NCBI GenBank assembly: GCA_018266105.1
Contig: JAFEBA010000076.1
Location: 83,905-147,904 of the forward strand
DNA from: a bacterium
GTDB lineage: Bacteria > Vulcanimicrobiota > Xenobia > Xenobiales > JADMJV01
Length of the DNA: 64,000 bases
Direction: 5' to 3'
The notes beneath the pieces were generated by a model. The model saw only the letters and a list, made by a program, of their open reading frames with translations. It ran no database searches and was not told the DNA's origin. Shown piece by piece: positions 8,186 through 16,400 of the stretch; positions within the stretch are counted from its first letter, which is position 1; each line of letters opens with the position of its first letter. Position numbers and translations under genes: made by a program.

Positions 8186-9579
8186 AGAGGACATTGGCCC
8201 TGGGAGCGCTGAGCCTGCTCATCGGCTGCGGACCCGGCGGACCCCAATCCTCGCCGACCCCCACAGCCGCACCCGGCAGCGCCGCCTCCCTACAAGAGGA
8301 ACTGGCGGTGGTGGAAGGGCCCAAGCTCATGGAGCAACACCCCGACTACGCCAAACTCAAAGACCTCGAACTCCAGATGGAAAAACTGGAGACCGAGAAA
8401 AAAGAGGTGGCCAATCGGGGACGCCAGCAGGCTTTCAAGCAAGGCCAGGGCACCTTTTTGCGCGCCCTGGAGCAGGCCAAAGCCGAGATGCAGGCCGAGC
8501 AGGCATCCATCTCAGGTGAGATGGATGGATTGGCCCGGGCCCTGCAGGGCCAGATGTCGGCCGAAATGACCGAAATCAAATCGAAGCTGGACGCCGACCT
8601 GAAAGGCACGATCGCCAAGTACCGTCCCCCCGAGACGGCCAAGCTCAATGATCGAGGCATCCAGGCCGTGGGCGAATACGGTGAAAACCTGAAACTCATG
8701 GCTGCACGCAATCTGACCGCTCACAGGCTCGAGAAAGAAAAGGCCATCAAGGCCGAGATCGATGCCGAGCGCAATCGTCTTGATCAGCAGATCGCCGCCT
8801 ACGAAGACGAAGTCAGCATGAAGTATCAGGAAGAGAAGCTCAACCTGCAACTGAAGATGCAGAACAATCCCAACGAGGAAACCGAGAAGGTCACTCGTGA
8901 GCGACTCAACGTCATCGATGACGAAGTCTCGGCCGCCAAAGCTGAGAAGCGTAAAGAAATTGAAGGCCAGATGGCGGCCTACCACGAGAAGAAGCAGGCC
9001 GAGTTCGAAGCTGAAATGAAGTCCTATGAGGCCCGACTTCGCGATGAAATCGCCGTCAAGGTGGGCGGCCGACGCGAACAACTGATCAATCAGAGCAGCA
9101 CCTCGGTCGCCCCCCCTCCCGAGATTCAAGCGAAAATCTCGCAGGCCCAGGCGACCATGCAGGCGGCCATGGAAAGCCGTCGGGCTGAACTGATGGCCAA
9201 GATGAAGGCCAAAGAATCCGAAGCCCGGGCCCGTATGATGGCCAAACAGGAAGAGATCAAAAGCCGACTGGCGCGTCTGGAGAAAGACCTGCAGGAGCAA
9301 CTGAGTAAGCGCACCGACTTCCTGGACAAGAAGAGCAAGGCCCGCCTGGCCGAGATCGATAAGAGCATGGAAAAGTGCCGCTCCGACTACAAGCTCATCT
9401 ACGAAAGAATGCGCGTCGATCTGGAAAAAATGGTGGGCTCCGTCGCCAAGAAGAAGAACATCGGCTGCGTAATCAGTGTCATGCCCACTTCCGCCAACTC
9501 GGTTGGCGAGCAGAACTTGAAACTCCAAGACCTGACCGACCTGAGTATGGTCGAGGTCAAACAGATGGGAAGTCATTAA
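8182..9579 (+). CDS. Long coiled-coil lipoprotein, OmpH-like
   Basis: A 465-residue protein starting at a GTG that overlaps the previous stop (GTGA). An N-terminal lipobox (LLIGC) and a Pro/Ser/Ala tether are followed by about 380 residues of highly charged heptad-like helix (many Lys, Glu, Ala, Gln). The C-terminal 60 residues (NIGCVISVMP, then DLTDLSMVEV) resemble the end strand of Skp/OmpH. It is much longer than normal Skp (about 160 residues), so it may act as an extended periplasmic spacer or chaperone. The function is inferred from context and fold pattern. Confidence 0.75.
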   Translation: MKRTLALGALSLLIGCGPGGPQSSPTPTAAPGSAASLQEELAVVEGPKLMEQHPDYAKLKDLELQMEKLETEKKEVANRGRQQAFKQGQGTFLRALEQAKAEMQAEQASISGEMDGLARALQGQMSAEMTEIKSKLDADLKGTIAKYRPPETAKLNDRGIQAVGEYGENLKLMAARNLTAHRLEKEKAIKAEIDAERNRLDQQIAAYEDEVSMKYQEEKLNLQLKMQNNPNEETEKVTRERLNVIDDEVSAAKAEKRKEIEGQMAAYHEKKQAEFEAEMKSYEARLRDEIAVKVGGRREQLINQSSTSVAPPPEIQAKISQAQATMQAAMESRRAELMAKMKAKESEARARMMAKQEEIKSRLARLEKDLQEQLSKRTDFLDKKSKARLAEIDKSMEKCRSDYKLIYERMRVDLEKMVGSVAKKKNIGCVISVMPTSANSVGEQNLKLQDLTDLSMVEVKQMGSH

Positions 9580-10061
9580 TGATGAAGCGCGTATTGCTGC
9601 TGCTGGCCCTGGGCCTGCTGGGCTGCAATGAGTCGACCCCGGCACCGTCCTCCTCGGGCGGCAAGATCATCATCGCCAAGCTCGACACACTGCCGATTTT
9701 GCAAAAAGACCCCGAATACGAGAAGCTTTCGCAGAAGTATATGGTGGACAATATTAAGCAGAGCCAGGAGATGCAGAAGCAAATCCAGGCCGGAACCCTG
9801 ACTCAGCAAGAAGCCATGAAGCAGCAGGCCAAGTTCAACGAGCGCTGGATGAAGGAGACCAATGACTTCATCCAGACGCGCCACACCAAGATGCGCGACG
9901 CGGTCAAGTCTTTGTGCGAAGAGAAGAAGATCGATATGGTCCTCATCGACTCCAAAGCCTACCACACAATCGCCTGGGGAGCCTTTGACATCACCCAGGA
10001 TGTGCTCATGAAAATCTACGGAAGTCCGAATGGACCCAGCACGGAAGGAACCCCGAAATGA
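9579..10061 (+). CDS. OmpH/Skp-like lipoprotein 3
   Basis: 160 residues. The ATG at 9579 overlaps the preceding TAA (TAATG); a second ATG follows at once. A short signal with lipobox (LGLLGC) precedes a serine-rich tether. The body has the OmpH order: a first strand (GKIIIAKLDTLPIL), a charged helical arm, and a closing strand (KIDMVLIDSKAYHT) followed by FDITQDVLMKIYG. Length is close to ordinary Skp. It sits between two other paralogues, which suggests duplication within the operon. Confidence 0.8.
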   Translation: MMKRVLLLLALGLLGCNESTPAPSSSGGKIIIAKLDTLPILQKDPEYEKLSQKYMVDNIKQSQEMQKQIQAGTLTQQEAMKQQAKFNERWMKETNDFIQTRHTKMRDAVKSLCEEKKIDMVLIDSKAYHTIAWGAFDITQDVLMKIYGSPNGPSTEGTPK

Positions 10062-10519
10062 GAAAGACCCTTTTGCTGCTTTTGGCGGGCACGTGGCTGG
10101 CCAGCGGTTGCGGTGGCTCCTCCGGGGGCGACGGCAAGGTGCGAGTGGGCGTGCTGGACACAACCCGTATTCTGGAAGAAATGCCCAAATACAAGGACCT
10201 GCGTGACAGCCTGACGCGCGAACAGATCGATTTCCAGCGTAAGATGCAGGACAAGATGCCTCAGCCGGGCGAGAACGTCAGTGAAGAGCAGGTCAAAGAG
10301 ATTCAAAAAGAAGTGGCCAAGAAGCGCTCTGAGTTCCAAACTCGAGTCAATCAGATGCTGCAGACGGCCATCAAGGACATCAAGGATCTGACCACCCAGG
10401 TGGCCGAGGAGAAGCACCTTGACCTGGTGGTGGTCTCCACGCCCTTCAGTCCTTCGGTCCACTACAACGGCGGTCAAGACGTCACCATCGACGTGCTGCT
10501 CAAGCTGAAGCGAATCTAG
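10058..10519 (+). CDS. OmpH/Skp-like lipoprotein 4
   Basis: 153 residues, coupled to the previous gene by an ATGA overlap. The lipobox is classical (LASGC), followed by Gly/Ser-rich tether residues. The OmpH pattern is clear: VRVGVLDTTRILEEMPKYKD at the first strand, a charged helical hairpin, then HLDLVVVSTPF and a final DVTIDVLLKLKRI. This copy is the most typical of the four in length and motif. As a lipoprotein it would be tethered to a membrane, unlike the soluble Skp of Escherichia coli. Confidence 0.85.
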   Translation: MRKTLLLLLAGTWLASGCGGSSGGDGKVRVGVLDTTRILEEMPKYKDLRDSLTREQIDFQRKMQDKMPQPGENVSEEQVKEIQKEVAKKRSEFQTRVNQMLQTAIKDIKDLTTQVAEEKHLDLVVVSTPFSPSVHYNGGQDVTIDVLLKLKRI

Positions 10520-11226
10520 TGTCCGGCCAGGTTCACCCTCGGGCCTGGGTCGATCCCCAGGCCGTATTGGAGAACGGGGTCGAGGTGGGCCCCTTTGCGG
10601 TGGTGGAGGCCGGCGCCAGAGTGGGTTCTGGCTGCCGACTGGGAGCTTATTCCTACGTGGGGCACGGCGTGCTACTGGGTTCCAACTGCGTGCTGGAAAC
10701 CGGGGCGGTGGTCCTACCCGGCACCGTGGTGGGCGAGGGCTGCACCCTTCAGGAGGGTTGCGTGCTGGGCAGCACCGGGTTTGGCTTTGTCGTCCACGAG
10801 GGCCAGCATCTTCACATCCCTCAAGTGTCCGGAGTGCGCGTTGGCGACCAAACCGTGATCGGCGCAGCCACCTGCGTGGACCGAGGCACTCTGGAACCCA
10901 CCGTCATAGGTTCTCATGTGAAGCTTGGGGCCCAGGTCCAGGTGGCTCACAACGTCACCATAGGAGACCGCACCAGCGTCGAGATGCAATCTGGCTTCGC
11001 CGGGTCTTCGACCATTGGTTGTGACTGCCAGATTGGCATGCAGGTCGGCATGGCCGGCCACTCCAGCGTCGGCGACCGCAGTCGTATGGCCGCACGCACC
11101 GGCAATCTGCGCAAGGCGCCCCCTGATAGCGATTTATGGGGATTCCCGGCCCGACCGCGAGCCGAAGCCATGAAGGCCCAGGCCGCCCTTTCGCGACTGG
11201 CCAAACTTACCGATGCGGATGCGTAA
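10519..11226 (+). CDS. lpxD: LpxD-type N-acyltransferase lacking the N-terminal domain
   Basis: LpxD adds the N-linked acyl chain to UDP-3-O-acylglucosamine in lipid A synthesis. The protein (235 residues, GTG start sharing a base with the previous TAG) is almost entirely left-handed beta-helix hexapeptide repeats. It keeps the family segment ATCVDRGTL, and VQVAHNVTIG with the presumed catalytic His144. Normal LpxD is about 340 residues with an N-terminal uridine-binding domain, which is absent here. A second LpxD-like gene at 42857-43786 carries such a domain but lacks the AHN motif. It ends by overlapping the following gene by 14 bases. Confidence 0.85.
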   Translation: MSGQVHPRAWVDPQAVLENGVEVGPFAVVEAGARVGSGCRLGAYSYVGHGVLLGSNCVLETGAVVLPGTVVGEGCTLQEGCVLGSTGFGFVVHEGQHLHIPQVSGVRVGDQTVIGAATCVDRGTLEPTVIGSHVKLGAQVQVAHNVTIGDRTSVEMQSGFAGSSTIGCDCQIGMQVGMAGHSSVGDRSRMAARTGNLRKAPPDSDLWGFPARPRAEAMKAQAALSRLAKLTDADA

Positions 11227-13006
11227 GTTCCTGGCAGGACTGGCATTCTGCTGTGCCCTGGCCAATCCGGGTTGGGCCCAGGACGTGGAACTGGGTGGGC
11301 AGCTCCTCTTTCGAGTGGACAACCCAAAACTGGCCCAGGCCATCAATGCCCGGCTGGAAAACTTGCTATTCAACGGCGCCGACCCGGCCGATTTGAAGCT
11401 GGTCACCTTGAAAGCCGGTATCGGCATCTATTGGGGCAAGCTAGAAATTGTGGTGGTCACCAAAGAGCTGGCCGAAGCCAACTCCAGCCAACCCAAGGCG
11501 CTGGCCAGTCTGTGGCTGAGCCGCTTGCGCGAGGTGGCTGAAGTCGGCCCGCTCAAGCTCAACCCCAGCCGAATTGAGCTCCCCATCGACGGGGAGGCCT
11601 CCATTGATGTTACCGGGCTGGCCACAGGACCCTTCGGCGCCCAGGATGCCAATGGACGAGTGCAAATCAATGAAGACAATGGCCAGCTCAAGGTTCGAGC
11701 GCGAGCTGTAGGCAAGAGCAAGATTCTGATCACGCGCGGCAAAGCCAGGGCCTATCTTTTTGTGCACGTGAAAGACTGGGCTGGCAAACTGCCCGATACG
11801 GTGCAGGTCCAGGTCAGCGGACGCCCGGCTCCCGGAGAGATGGTGCTTGAAGCCGTGCTTCGAGCCCTGATGACGCAGGCCCGCGTCAACCCCGGCTGCA
11901 AACTGCAAATCGACGTTCCCAACAACTACCAGGCCGGTCTGCCCAGCGTGCCCCAGGGCCAACAAATGAACATCTCCCTGGTCGGTCGCATCACTGGCTC
12001 GGAAGACTACTATCCAGTGCGCAAAGAAATTCGGGCCGGCATTGAGTGCATCAGCGTCGACCCGGTTGAGCCCAATCTCTTGCTGGTCAGCAATCGGCCT
12101 GAGCAGGTCGACAAAGATGGCGTTCTTCTCAGTTACACGCTGACTCCCAAAGAGCCCAGTCGGCTGATGTACAGCCATATGAATGCCTCCAACGAAGACC
12201 GCAACCTGTGGGTCAACCTCTACAATCCGGGCAACGAAGAAGCCTCGGTGCTGGTGGATTGGAGCTTTTCCGGCCCCAGCCGCAACGAGGTCACGGTGGG
12301 ACACGCGGCCGCGCAACGATTCCTGACCCGCCTGAACAGCGGAGCCGGATACGTTCTGACCATTCCCCCCAATACCCGACTGGAACTGGCCGAACATAGC
12401 CTGGAGCGCAAAGAGTTGCTGAGTGGCTTCGCTTCTTTACGCATGCTGAAAGGGTCGAAGCTGGAGGTCGAGGTTCTCTCCAAGCTTTATCCGGGCCGCA
12501 ACGACGGCTCCAAAGTGGTGCATCTGGGAGCGCCTTTTAACCCTTTCAAGATTCACCCCCATGGTGTTTTTGCCCAACCCTACTTCGAAGAATGGTTGGA
12601 GCTGGCGGCCGGAGGTGCTCCTCTGAGCTTCAACTATGGTGAGAGTCCCTGGCTGATCGACTTTGAATCCGGCCTGCCCAATACTGGCAACTTCGGGGTC
12701 ATCTACCGCTGGCACGTGGCCCTCAGCAATCCTTCCAGCCGCACTCATCGCTTCGGGCTCTTTTTTACCCCCAAAAATGGAGCCGCCGCCCTGAGCATGC
12801 TGGTCAATAACGAAGTGGTCAGCATCCCCTTTACCCAGCGCAACGAACAGGTCGGCGTGCGTTCTTTCGAACTGGCCCCAGGCAAGGACCTGAACGTGGA
12901 CCTGACCACCCTACCGGAAGCCTCCTCCAGCTACCCCGCCACGCTGGAATTCCGCGAGCTGCAGCCTGGCGAAGCCAGTCCTCCGGAGTATCGTGAACAA
13001 CGCTAA
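11213..13006 (+). CDS. Exported protein of unknown function in OM operon
   Basis: A 597-residue exported protein that I cannot assign. ATGs at 11213 and 11219 both give a signal peptide ending at GWAQ. Two-thirds appears beta-rich: an early segment resembles a pilus- or secretin-associated domain (SRIELPIDGEASIDV), and later parts contain repeats typical of immunoglobulin-like surface modules (NLWVNLYNPGNEEASVLVDW, HVALSNPSSRTHRFGLFFTP). No enzymatic motif is visible. Its position between lpxD and lpxC, overlapping both, makes an envelope role likely. Both overlaps are 14 bases or shorter. Confidence 0.7.
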   Translation: MRMRKFLAGLAFCCALANPGWAQDVELGGQLLFRVDNPKLAQAINARLENLLFNGADPADLKLVTLKAGIGIYWGKLEIVVVTKELAEANSSQPKALASLWLSRLREVAEVGPLKLNPSRIELPIDGEASIDVTGLATGPFGAQDANGRVQINEDNGQLKVRARAVGKSKILITRGKARAYLFVHVKDWAGKLPDTVQVQVSGRPAPGEMVLEAVLRALMTQARVNPGCKLQIDVPNNYQAGLPSVPQGQQMNISLVGRITGSEDYYPVRKEIRAGIECISVDPVEPNLLLVSNRPEQVDKDGVLLSYTLTPKEPSRLMYSHMNASNEDRNLWVNLYNPGNEEASVLVDWSFSGPSRNEVTVGHAAAQRFLTRLNSGAGYVLTIPPNTRLELAEHSLERKELLSGFASLRMLKGSKLEVEVLSKLYPGRNDGSKVVHLGAPFNPFKIHPHGVFAQPYFEEWLELAAGGAPLSFNYGESPWLIDFESGLPNTGNFGVIYRWHVALSNPSSRTHRFGLFFTPKNGAAALSMLVNNEVVSIPFTQRNEQVGVRSFELAPGKDLNVDLTTLPEASSSYPATLEFRELQPGEASPPEYREQR

Positions 13007-13814
13007 CCGCCTCACCCAGGAGGTGACCTTCAGCGGCGTGGGCGTGCACAGCGGCGAGACCTGCCAGGTCCGGCTGCGACCCGGCAGTCCGGGTGGTGGA
13101 TGCTGGATGGAACGTGAAGGCGAGCGCTGGCCGTGCCTGGCCGGTTCGGTGGTGGAAGTGGAACGCTGCACCGTACTGGGCGGCGAGCGCACTCGCGTAT
13201 CCACGGTCGAGCACCTTTTCTCCGCTCTGGCCGCATTGGGTGTCTACGATTGCGAAATCCAGGTTCAGGGAGGCGAGATCCCCATCCTGGACGGCAGCGC
13301 TCTTCCCTTCGTTGAGGGCTTAAAGTCGTGCCTGGAACCGACCCAAGCTCCTGAACCGCTGATCTTGAATCAGCCCATCTGGGTGGGCAATGAACAGAGT
13401 CAGGTTCTGGCTCTGCCCTCGACCATTTGCAGCTACCAATATTCGCTCTACTATCCGCGAACGCCCATCGGCTACCAGGAAGCCAGCTTCGAGCCCTTAA
13501 ATGAGTCTTTTGAGCAAAAGTTGGCGCCGGCCCGTACCTTTGCTCTGGAACGCGAAGTGGAATGGTTACGGGCCCAGGGGTTGGCCCGCGGAGGCAGCCT
13601 GGACAACGCCCTGGTGGTGCTGGCCGACGGCTTCAGCAGCCCGCTGCGCGTAGAGCAAGAAATGGCTCGACATAAATGTCTGGACCTGGTGGGAGACCTG
13701 TATTTGTTGGGTCGCCCCCTGCAAGCCCGGGTGCTGGCCGTGAAAGCCGGTCATCGCTGGCATGTTGAGCTGGCCAAAAAAATACTGAGGGAGTTGGCTG
13801 AAAATGCTGGATAG
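12993..13814 (+). CDS. lpxC: UDP-3-O-acyl-N-acetylglucosamine deacetylase LpxC
   Basis: LpxC is the zinc amidase that commits precursors to lipid A synthesis. The 273-residue sequence has the diagnostic motifs: STVEHLFSAL (zinc ligand His74), GSALPFVE, ARTFA, GGSLDNALVV, then RHKCLDLVGDL (ligands His227 and Asp231) and KAGHRWHVEL (catalytic His254). The GTG at 12993 overlaps the preceding gene by 14 bases, and the 3' end overlaps fabZ by 11. It is slightly shorter than the roughly 305 residues of E. coli LpxC. Unlike several bacterial lineages it is not fused to FabZ. Confidence 0.96.
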   Translation: MNNANRLTQEVTFSGVGVHSGETCQVRLRPGSPGGGCWMEREGERWPCLAGSVVEVERCTVLGGERTRVSTVEHLFSALAALGVYDCEIQVQGGEIPILDGSALPFVEGLKSCLEPTQAPEPLILNQPIWVGNEQSQVLALPSTICSYQYSLYYPRTPIGYQEASFEPLNESFEQKLAPARTFALEREVEWLRAQGLARGGSLDNALVVLADGFSSPLRVEQEMARHKCLDLVGDLYLLGRPLQARVLAVKAGHRWHVELAKKILRELAENAG

Positions 13815-14262
13815 CAAAGAGATTCGCCGCAGATTGCCCCATCGCTACCCGCTGCTGCTCGTCGACCGCGTCACCGAGGCCAGTCCCGAGCGAGTTCTGG
13901 GCGAAAAATACGTGACCGCCAACGAACCTTTCTTTCGCGGACACTTCCCCAGCGCGCCGGTCATGCCCGGAGTTCTCTTGCTGGAATCGATGTTTCAGCT
14001 CCTCTGGCTGCAGTGGGGCGGTGAGCACGGCTTCCATCTATGCGGAGTCAAACGCCTCAAGCTGCGACGCTCGGTGGTTCCCGGCGACGTGTTGGAACTC
14101 GAAGCTCAGGTGCTGGAAATGGGCGAACAACCTTGGAGATTCAAGTGCTTCGGCCGGGTCGAGGGCAAGGTTGCAGTGGAGGGCGAGCTGGTTGTTCGCT
14201 GTCGGGCGCCGAAAGTAGCTCAAGAAAGTTCACTTGAACAACGGGAAGTAGCCAAGACTTGA
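13804..14262 (+). CDS. fabZ: (3R)-hydroxyacyl-ACP dehydratase FabZ
   Basis: FabZ dehydrates beta-hydroxyacyl-ACP in fatty acid synthesis and competes with LpxA for the same acyl substrate, which explains its common place beside lpxC. The hot-dog fold signature is complete: LPHRYPLLLVDRV, then FFRGHFPSAPVMPGVLLLES with catalytic His47 and Glu61 spaced 14 residues apart as in E. coli. The 152-residue length is normal. It overlaps lpxC by 11 bases and is the last gene before a roughly 300-base gap. Confidence 0.95.
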   Translation: MLDSKEIRRRLPHRYPLLLVDRVTEASPERVLGEKYVTANEPFFRGHFPSAPVMPGVLLLESMFQLLWLQWGGEHGFHLCGVKRLKLRRSVVPGDVLELEAQVLEMGEQPWRFKCFGRVEGKVAVEGELVVRCRAPKVAQESSLEQREVAKT

Positions 14263-14559
14263 AGAACATTCATTTCTGCCGCCGCAGTCAGTCCAACCAA
14301 AAGGTACGGCTTATGGTGGTTGCGTGAGCGCATGCACTTGTGATATAAACTCCGGGATTCCAGCCAGAGCGCCGCAGGCGTCTGGCTACCATCAGGATGT
14401 GGTGACAAAGGCTCTGAAGCCCGAGGCGGGCAAGCTTTTGACACTCAGGGGGGCCTGGGGGTTCTCACAGAGCTTGCTCACGACCCGAGGTTGGAAACTC
14501 TTCCCGACGGGCATAGTTGTTAAGCTTGCGGGGTCCAAGGGGTCGAAGGAGGCGTGGTT
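14263..14559 (+). promoter_or_regulatory. Intergenic leader before the Gfo/Idh gene: candidate promoter and hairpin
   Basis: This 297-base gap is the longest inside the OM cluster. I see no convincing gene in it. A candidate promoter is TTGCGT at 14320-14325 with TATAAA at 14344-14349 (18-base spacer) or GATATA at 14342-14347 (16-base spacer). Downstream, 14362-14387 forms a strong hairpin: AGCCAGA then CGCC pairing with GGCG then TCTGGCT, with one bulged G and a GCA loop. No T-run follows, so it is not a standard terminator. About 170 more bases of leader precede the start at 14560. Confidence 0.35.
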
Positions 14560-15531
14560 TTGGAACCAGTCAAAGTTGGCGTAGTCGGAGCTGGAAATAT
14601 GGGGGTCCACCACGCCCGCATCTACAATGAGCTCCCCCAAACCGAGCTGGTCGGCATCGTCGACATCAGTGAGGCTCGCGGCCGCTTCTGCGCGGAACAG
14701 TATCAGACCGAATATGTCAGCAACTATCAGGACCTGATCGGTCGTGTGGACGCTGTCAACATCGTCGTCCCCACCAGCCTTCACTACCCCCTGGCCATGG
14801 AATTCCTGAGAAACAATGTCCACGTTCTGGTGGAAAAACCCATCACGGTGGACCTGATCCAGGCCAAAAGACTGGTGGACTATTCCAAGAAGGCCAACTG
14901 CATACTGCAGGTCGGACACCTCGAGCGATTTAATCCGGCGGTGCGTAAGCTCCGCGAGGTAGTAGGACAACCGGTCTATATCGAGACCAAACGTCTGTCC
15001 TATCCGACAAACAGAAATCTTGATGTCGGCGTGATCTGGGACCTGATGATCCATGACATCGATATTCTCATCAATTTAGTCAATTCTCCCGTGGTCGATA
15101 TCCACGCCATGGGAGTTTCCGTGTATTCAGACTTCGAAGACGTAGCTCAGGTGCAGTTGATGTTCAAAAACGGCTGCATGGCAAACCTGGTGGCCAGCCG
15201 CATTAGCGGAGAGAAGCTTCGCCAGCTGAAAGCCACCGAAGACAGCGGCCGAACCCTGTGTCTGGACTTTATTGACCAGACCCTGGTGGCCATGCATCCT
15301 CCGCGAGGGGGACGAGTCATCTCGCCCGAAGTGTTTGACCTCGAGAAGGACGAACCACTTCGTCTGGAACTGTCTCACTTCGCCGACTGCGTGGCCATGC
15401 ATAGGACTCCGCTGGTCTCGGGGGAAGACGGCAAGCGAGCTTTAGAATTGGCCATGCAGGTTTTAGCTCGCATGAAATTGGTGAAGTCGAAGGCACCACA
15501 AGGTAAAGCTTTGATCGCTCTGGCAGGTTAG
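14560..15531 (+). CDS. Gfo/Idh/MocA-family NAD(P)-dependent oxidoreductase
   Basis: A sugar or nucleotide-sugar oxidoreductase. The Rossmann motif VGVVGAGNMGVHHARIY opens the protein, followed by VNIVVPTSLHYPLA and the family signature VLVEKPIT. AGGAGG near 14547-14552 lies about 8 bases before the TTG at 14560 and only one base before the GTG at 14554, so I choose the TTG (323 residues). An oxidoreductase of this family sits at the same place (near lpxA) in the OM clusters of Negativicutes, where it is thought to act on a UDP-sugar. The same role here is inference. Its own leader suggests separate control. Confidence 0.85.
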   Translation: MEPVKVGVVGAGNMGVHHARIYNELPQTELVGIVDISEARGRFCAEQYQTEYVSNYQDLIGRVDAVNIVVPTSLHYPLAMEFLRNNVHVLVEKPITVDLIQAKRLVDYSKKANCILQVGHLERFNPAVRKLREVVGQPVYIETKRLSYPTNRNLDVGVIWDLMIHDIDILINLVNSPVVDIHAMGVSVYSDFEDVAQVQLMFKNGCMANLVASRISGEKLRQLKATEDSGRTLCLDFIDQTLVAMHPPRGGRVISPEVFDLEKDEPLRLELSHFADCVAMHRTPLVSGEDGKRALELAMQVLARMKLVKSKAPQGKALIALAG

Positions 15532-15563
15532 GCCAGAAAGAAGGAATGGGAGAGTAAGAGGCG

Positions 15564-16400
15564 ATGGCAGAGGTTCACCCCACAGCGATCGTAGACGCCG
15601 GGGCTGAGTTAGCCGACGGGGTCACCGTTGGTCCTTTTTGTATCGTCGGACCGGGCGTCCGCCTGGGTGCCCGCACCAAACTCCATTCCTCGGTGGTCAT
15701 CGAGCAGACCACGATGGGCGAGGATAACGAGGTCTGGCCCGGCGCCATCATCGGTGTGGCCCCTCAGGACCTACGCTACAACGGCGAAAAGTCCAGTGTG
15801 GTCATCGGCCGCGGCAACGTGATTCGCGAATACGTCACCATCCACCGAGCCTCGAATGAAGGTGCCGTGACCCAGATCGGCAACGATAACTTGATCATGG
15901 CTTACGCTCACGTGGCTCACAACTGTATCCTCGGCAATCAAATCGTGGTCTCCAATTCAGTCGGCCTTTGCGGCCACGTGGAGATCGAAGATCAGGCCGT
16001 GTTGGGCGGGATGTGCGGTATTCATCAGTTCGTGCGCATCGGCCGCCTGGCCATGATCGGCGGTATGGCCAAAGTGACCCAGGACGTGCCCCCCTTCGGA
16101 ATGGTGGACGGCCAACCGGCCCGTCTCTTTGGAATGAACATTCGTGGAATGCAGCGTCGCGGCATCACCAAAGAATCGCGCCAGGCGCTCAAGCACTGCT
16201 ACCGCATGATGTTGCGCTCGGGGCTCAACCTGGGCCAGGCTCTGGAAGCCATCCGGCGCACGGTGGAGCCCTGCCCGGAAACCTCGCACCTGCTCAGGTT
16301 TTTTGAGAGCCCCTCGCGGATGGGATTCTGCGTGCGCGGCAGTGACGCTCGCCGCAACACCAATCAACAGGTCGAGGAAGTCGAGCTGGCGGGCTGCTGA
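15564..16400 (+). CDS. lpxA: UDP-N-acetylglucosamine acyltransferase LpxA
   Basis: LpxA catalyses the first step of lipid A synthesis, 3-O-acylation of UDP-GlcNAc. The 278-residue protein opens with hexapeptide repeats (VHPTAIVDAGAELADG), carries the diagnostic GVAPQDLRY, and the YAHVAHNC segment where His119 matches catalytic His125 of E. coli. The C-terminal helical domain (RRGITKESRQALKHCYRMM) is present; the last 20 or so residues after FFESP are more variable. The ATG has purine-rich GGGAGAGTAAGAGG upstream. It lies 32 bases after the oxidoreductase gene. Confidence 0.96.
   Translation: MAEVHPTAIVDAGAELADGVTVGPFCIVGPGVRLGARTKLHSSVVIEQTTMGEDNEVWPGAIIGVAPQDLRYNGEKSSVVIGRGNVIREYVTIHRASNEGAVTQIGNDNLIMAYAHVAHNCILGNQIVVSNSVGLCGHVEIEDQAVLGGMCGIHQFVRIGRLAMIGGMAKVTQDVPPFGMVDGQPARLFGMNIRGMQRRGITKESRQALKHCYRMMLRSGLNLGQALEAIRRTVEPCPETSHLLRFFESPSRMGFCVRGSDARRNTNQQVEEVELAGC

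Noticed and set aside
8512..9645. 377-codon minus-strand open frame opposite the coiled-coil lipoprotein.
   Set aside because: It is rich in Leu, His and Gly, as expected opposite a Lys/Glu/Ala coiled coil, with no motif or ribosome site.
14263..14559. tRNA or small RNA in the 297-base gap.
   Set aside because: No cloverleaf arms or TTCGA arm are visible; only the single hairpin at 14362-14387 stands out.
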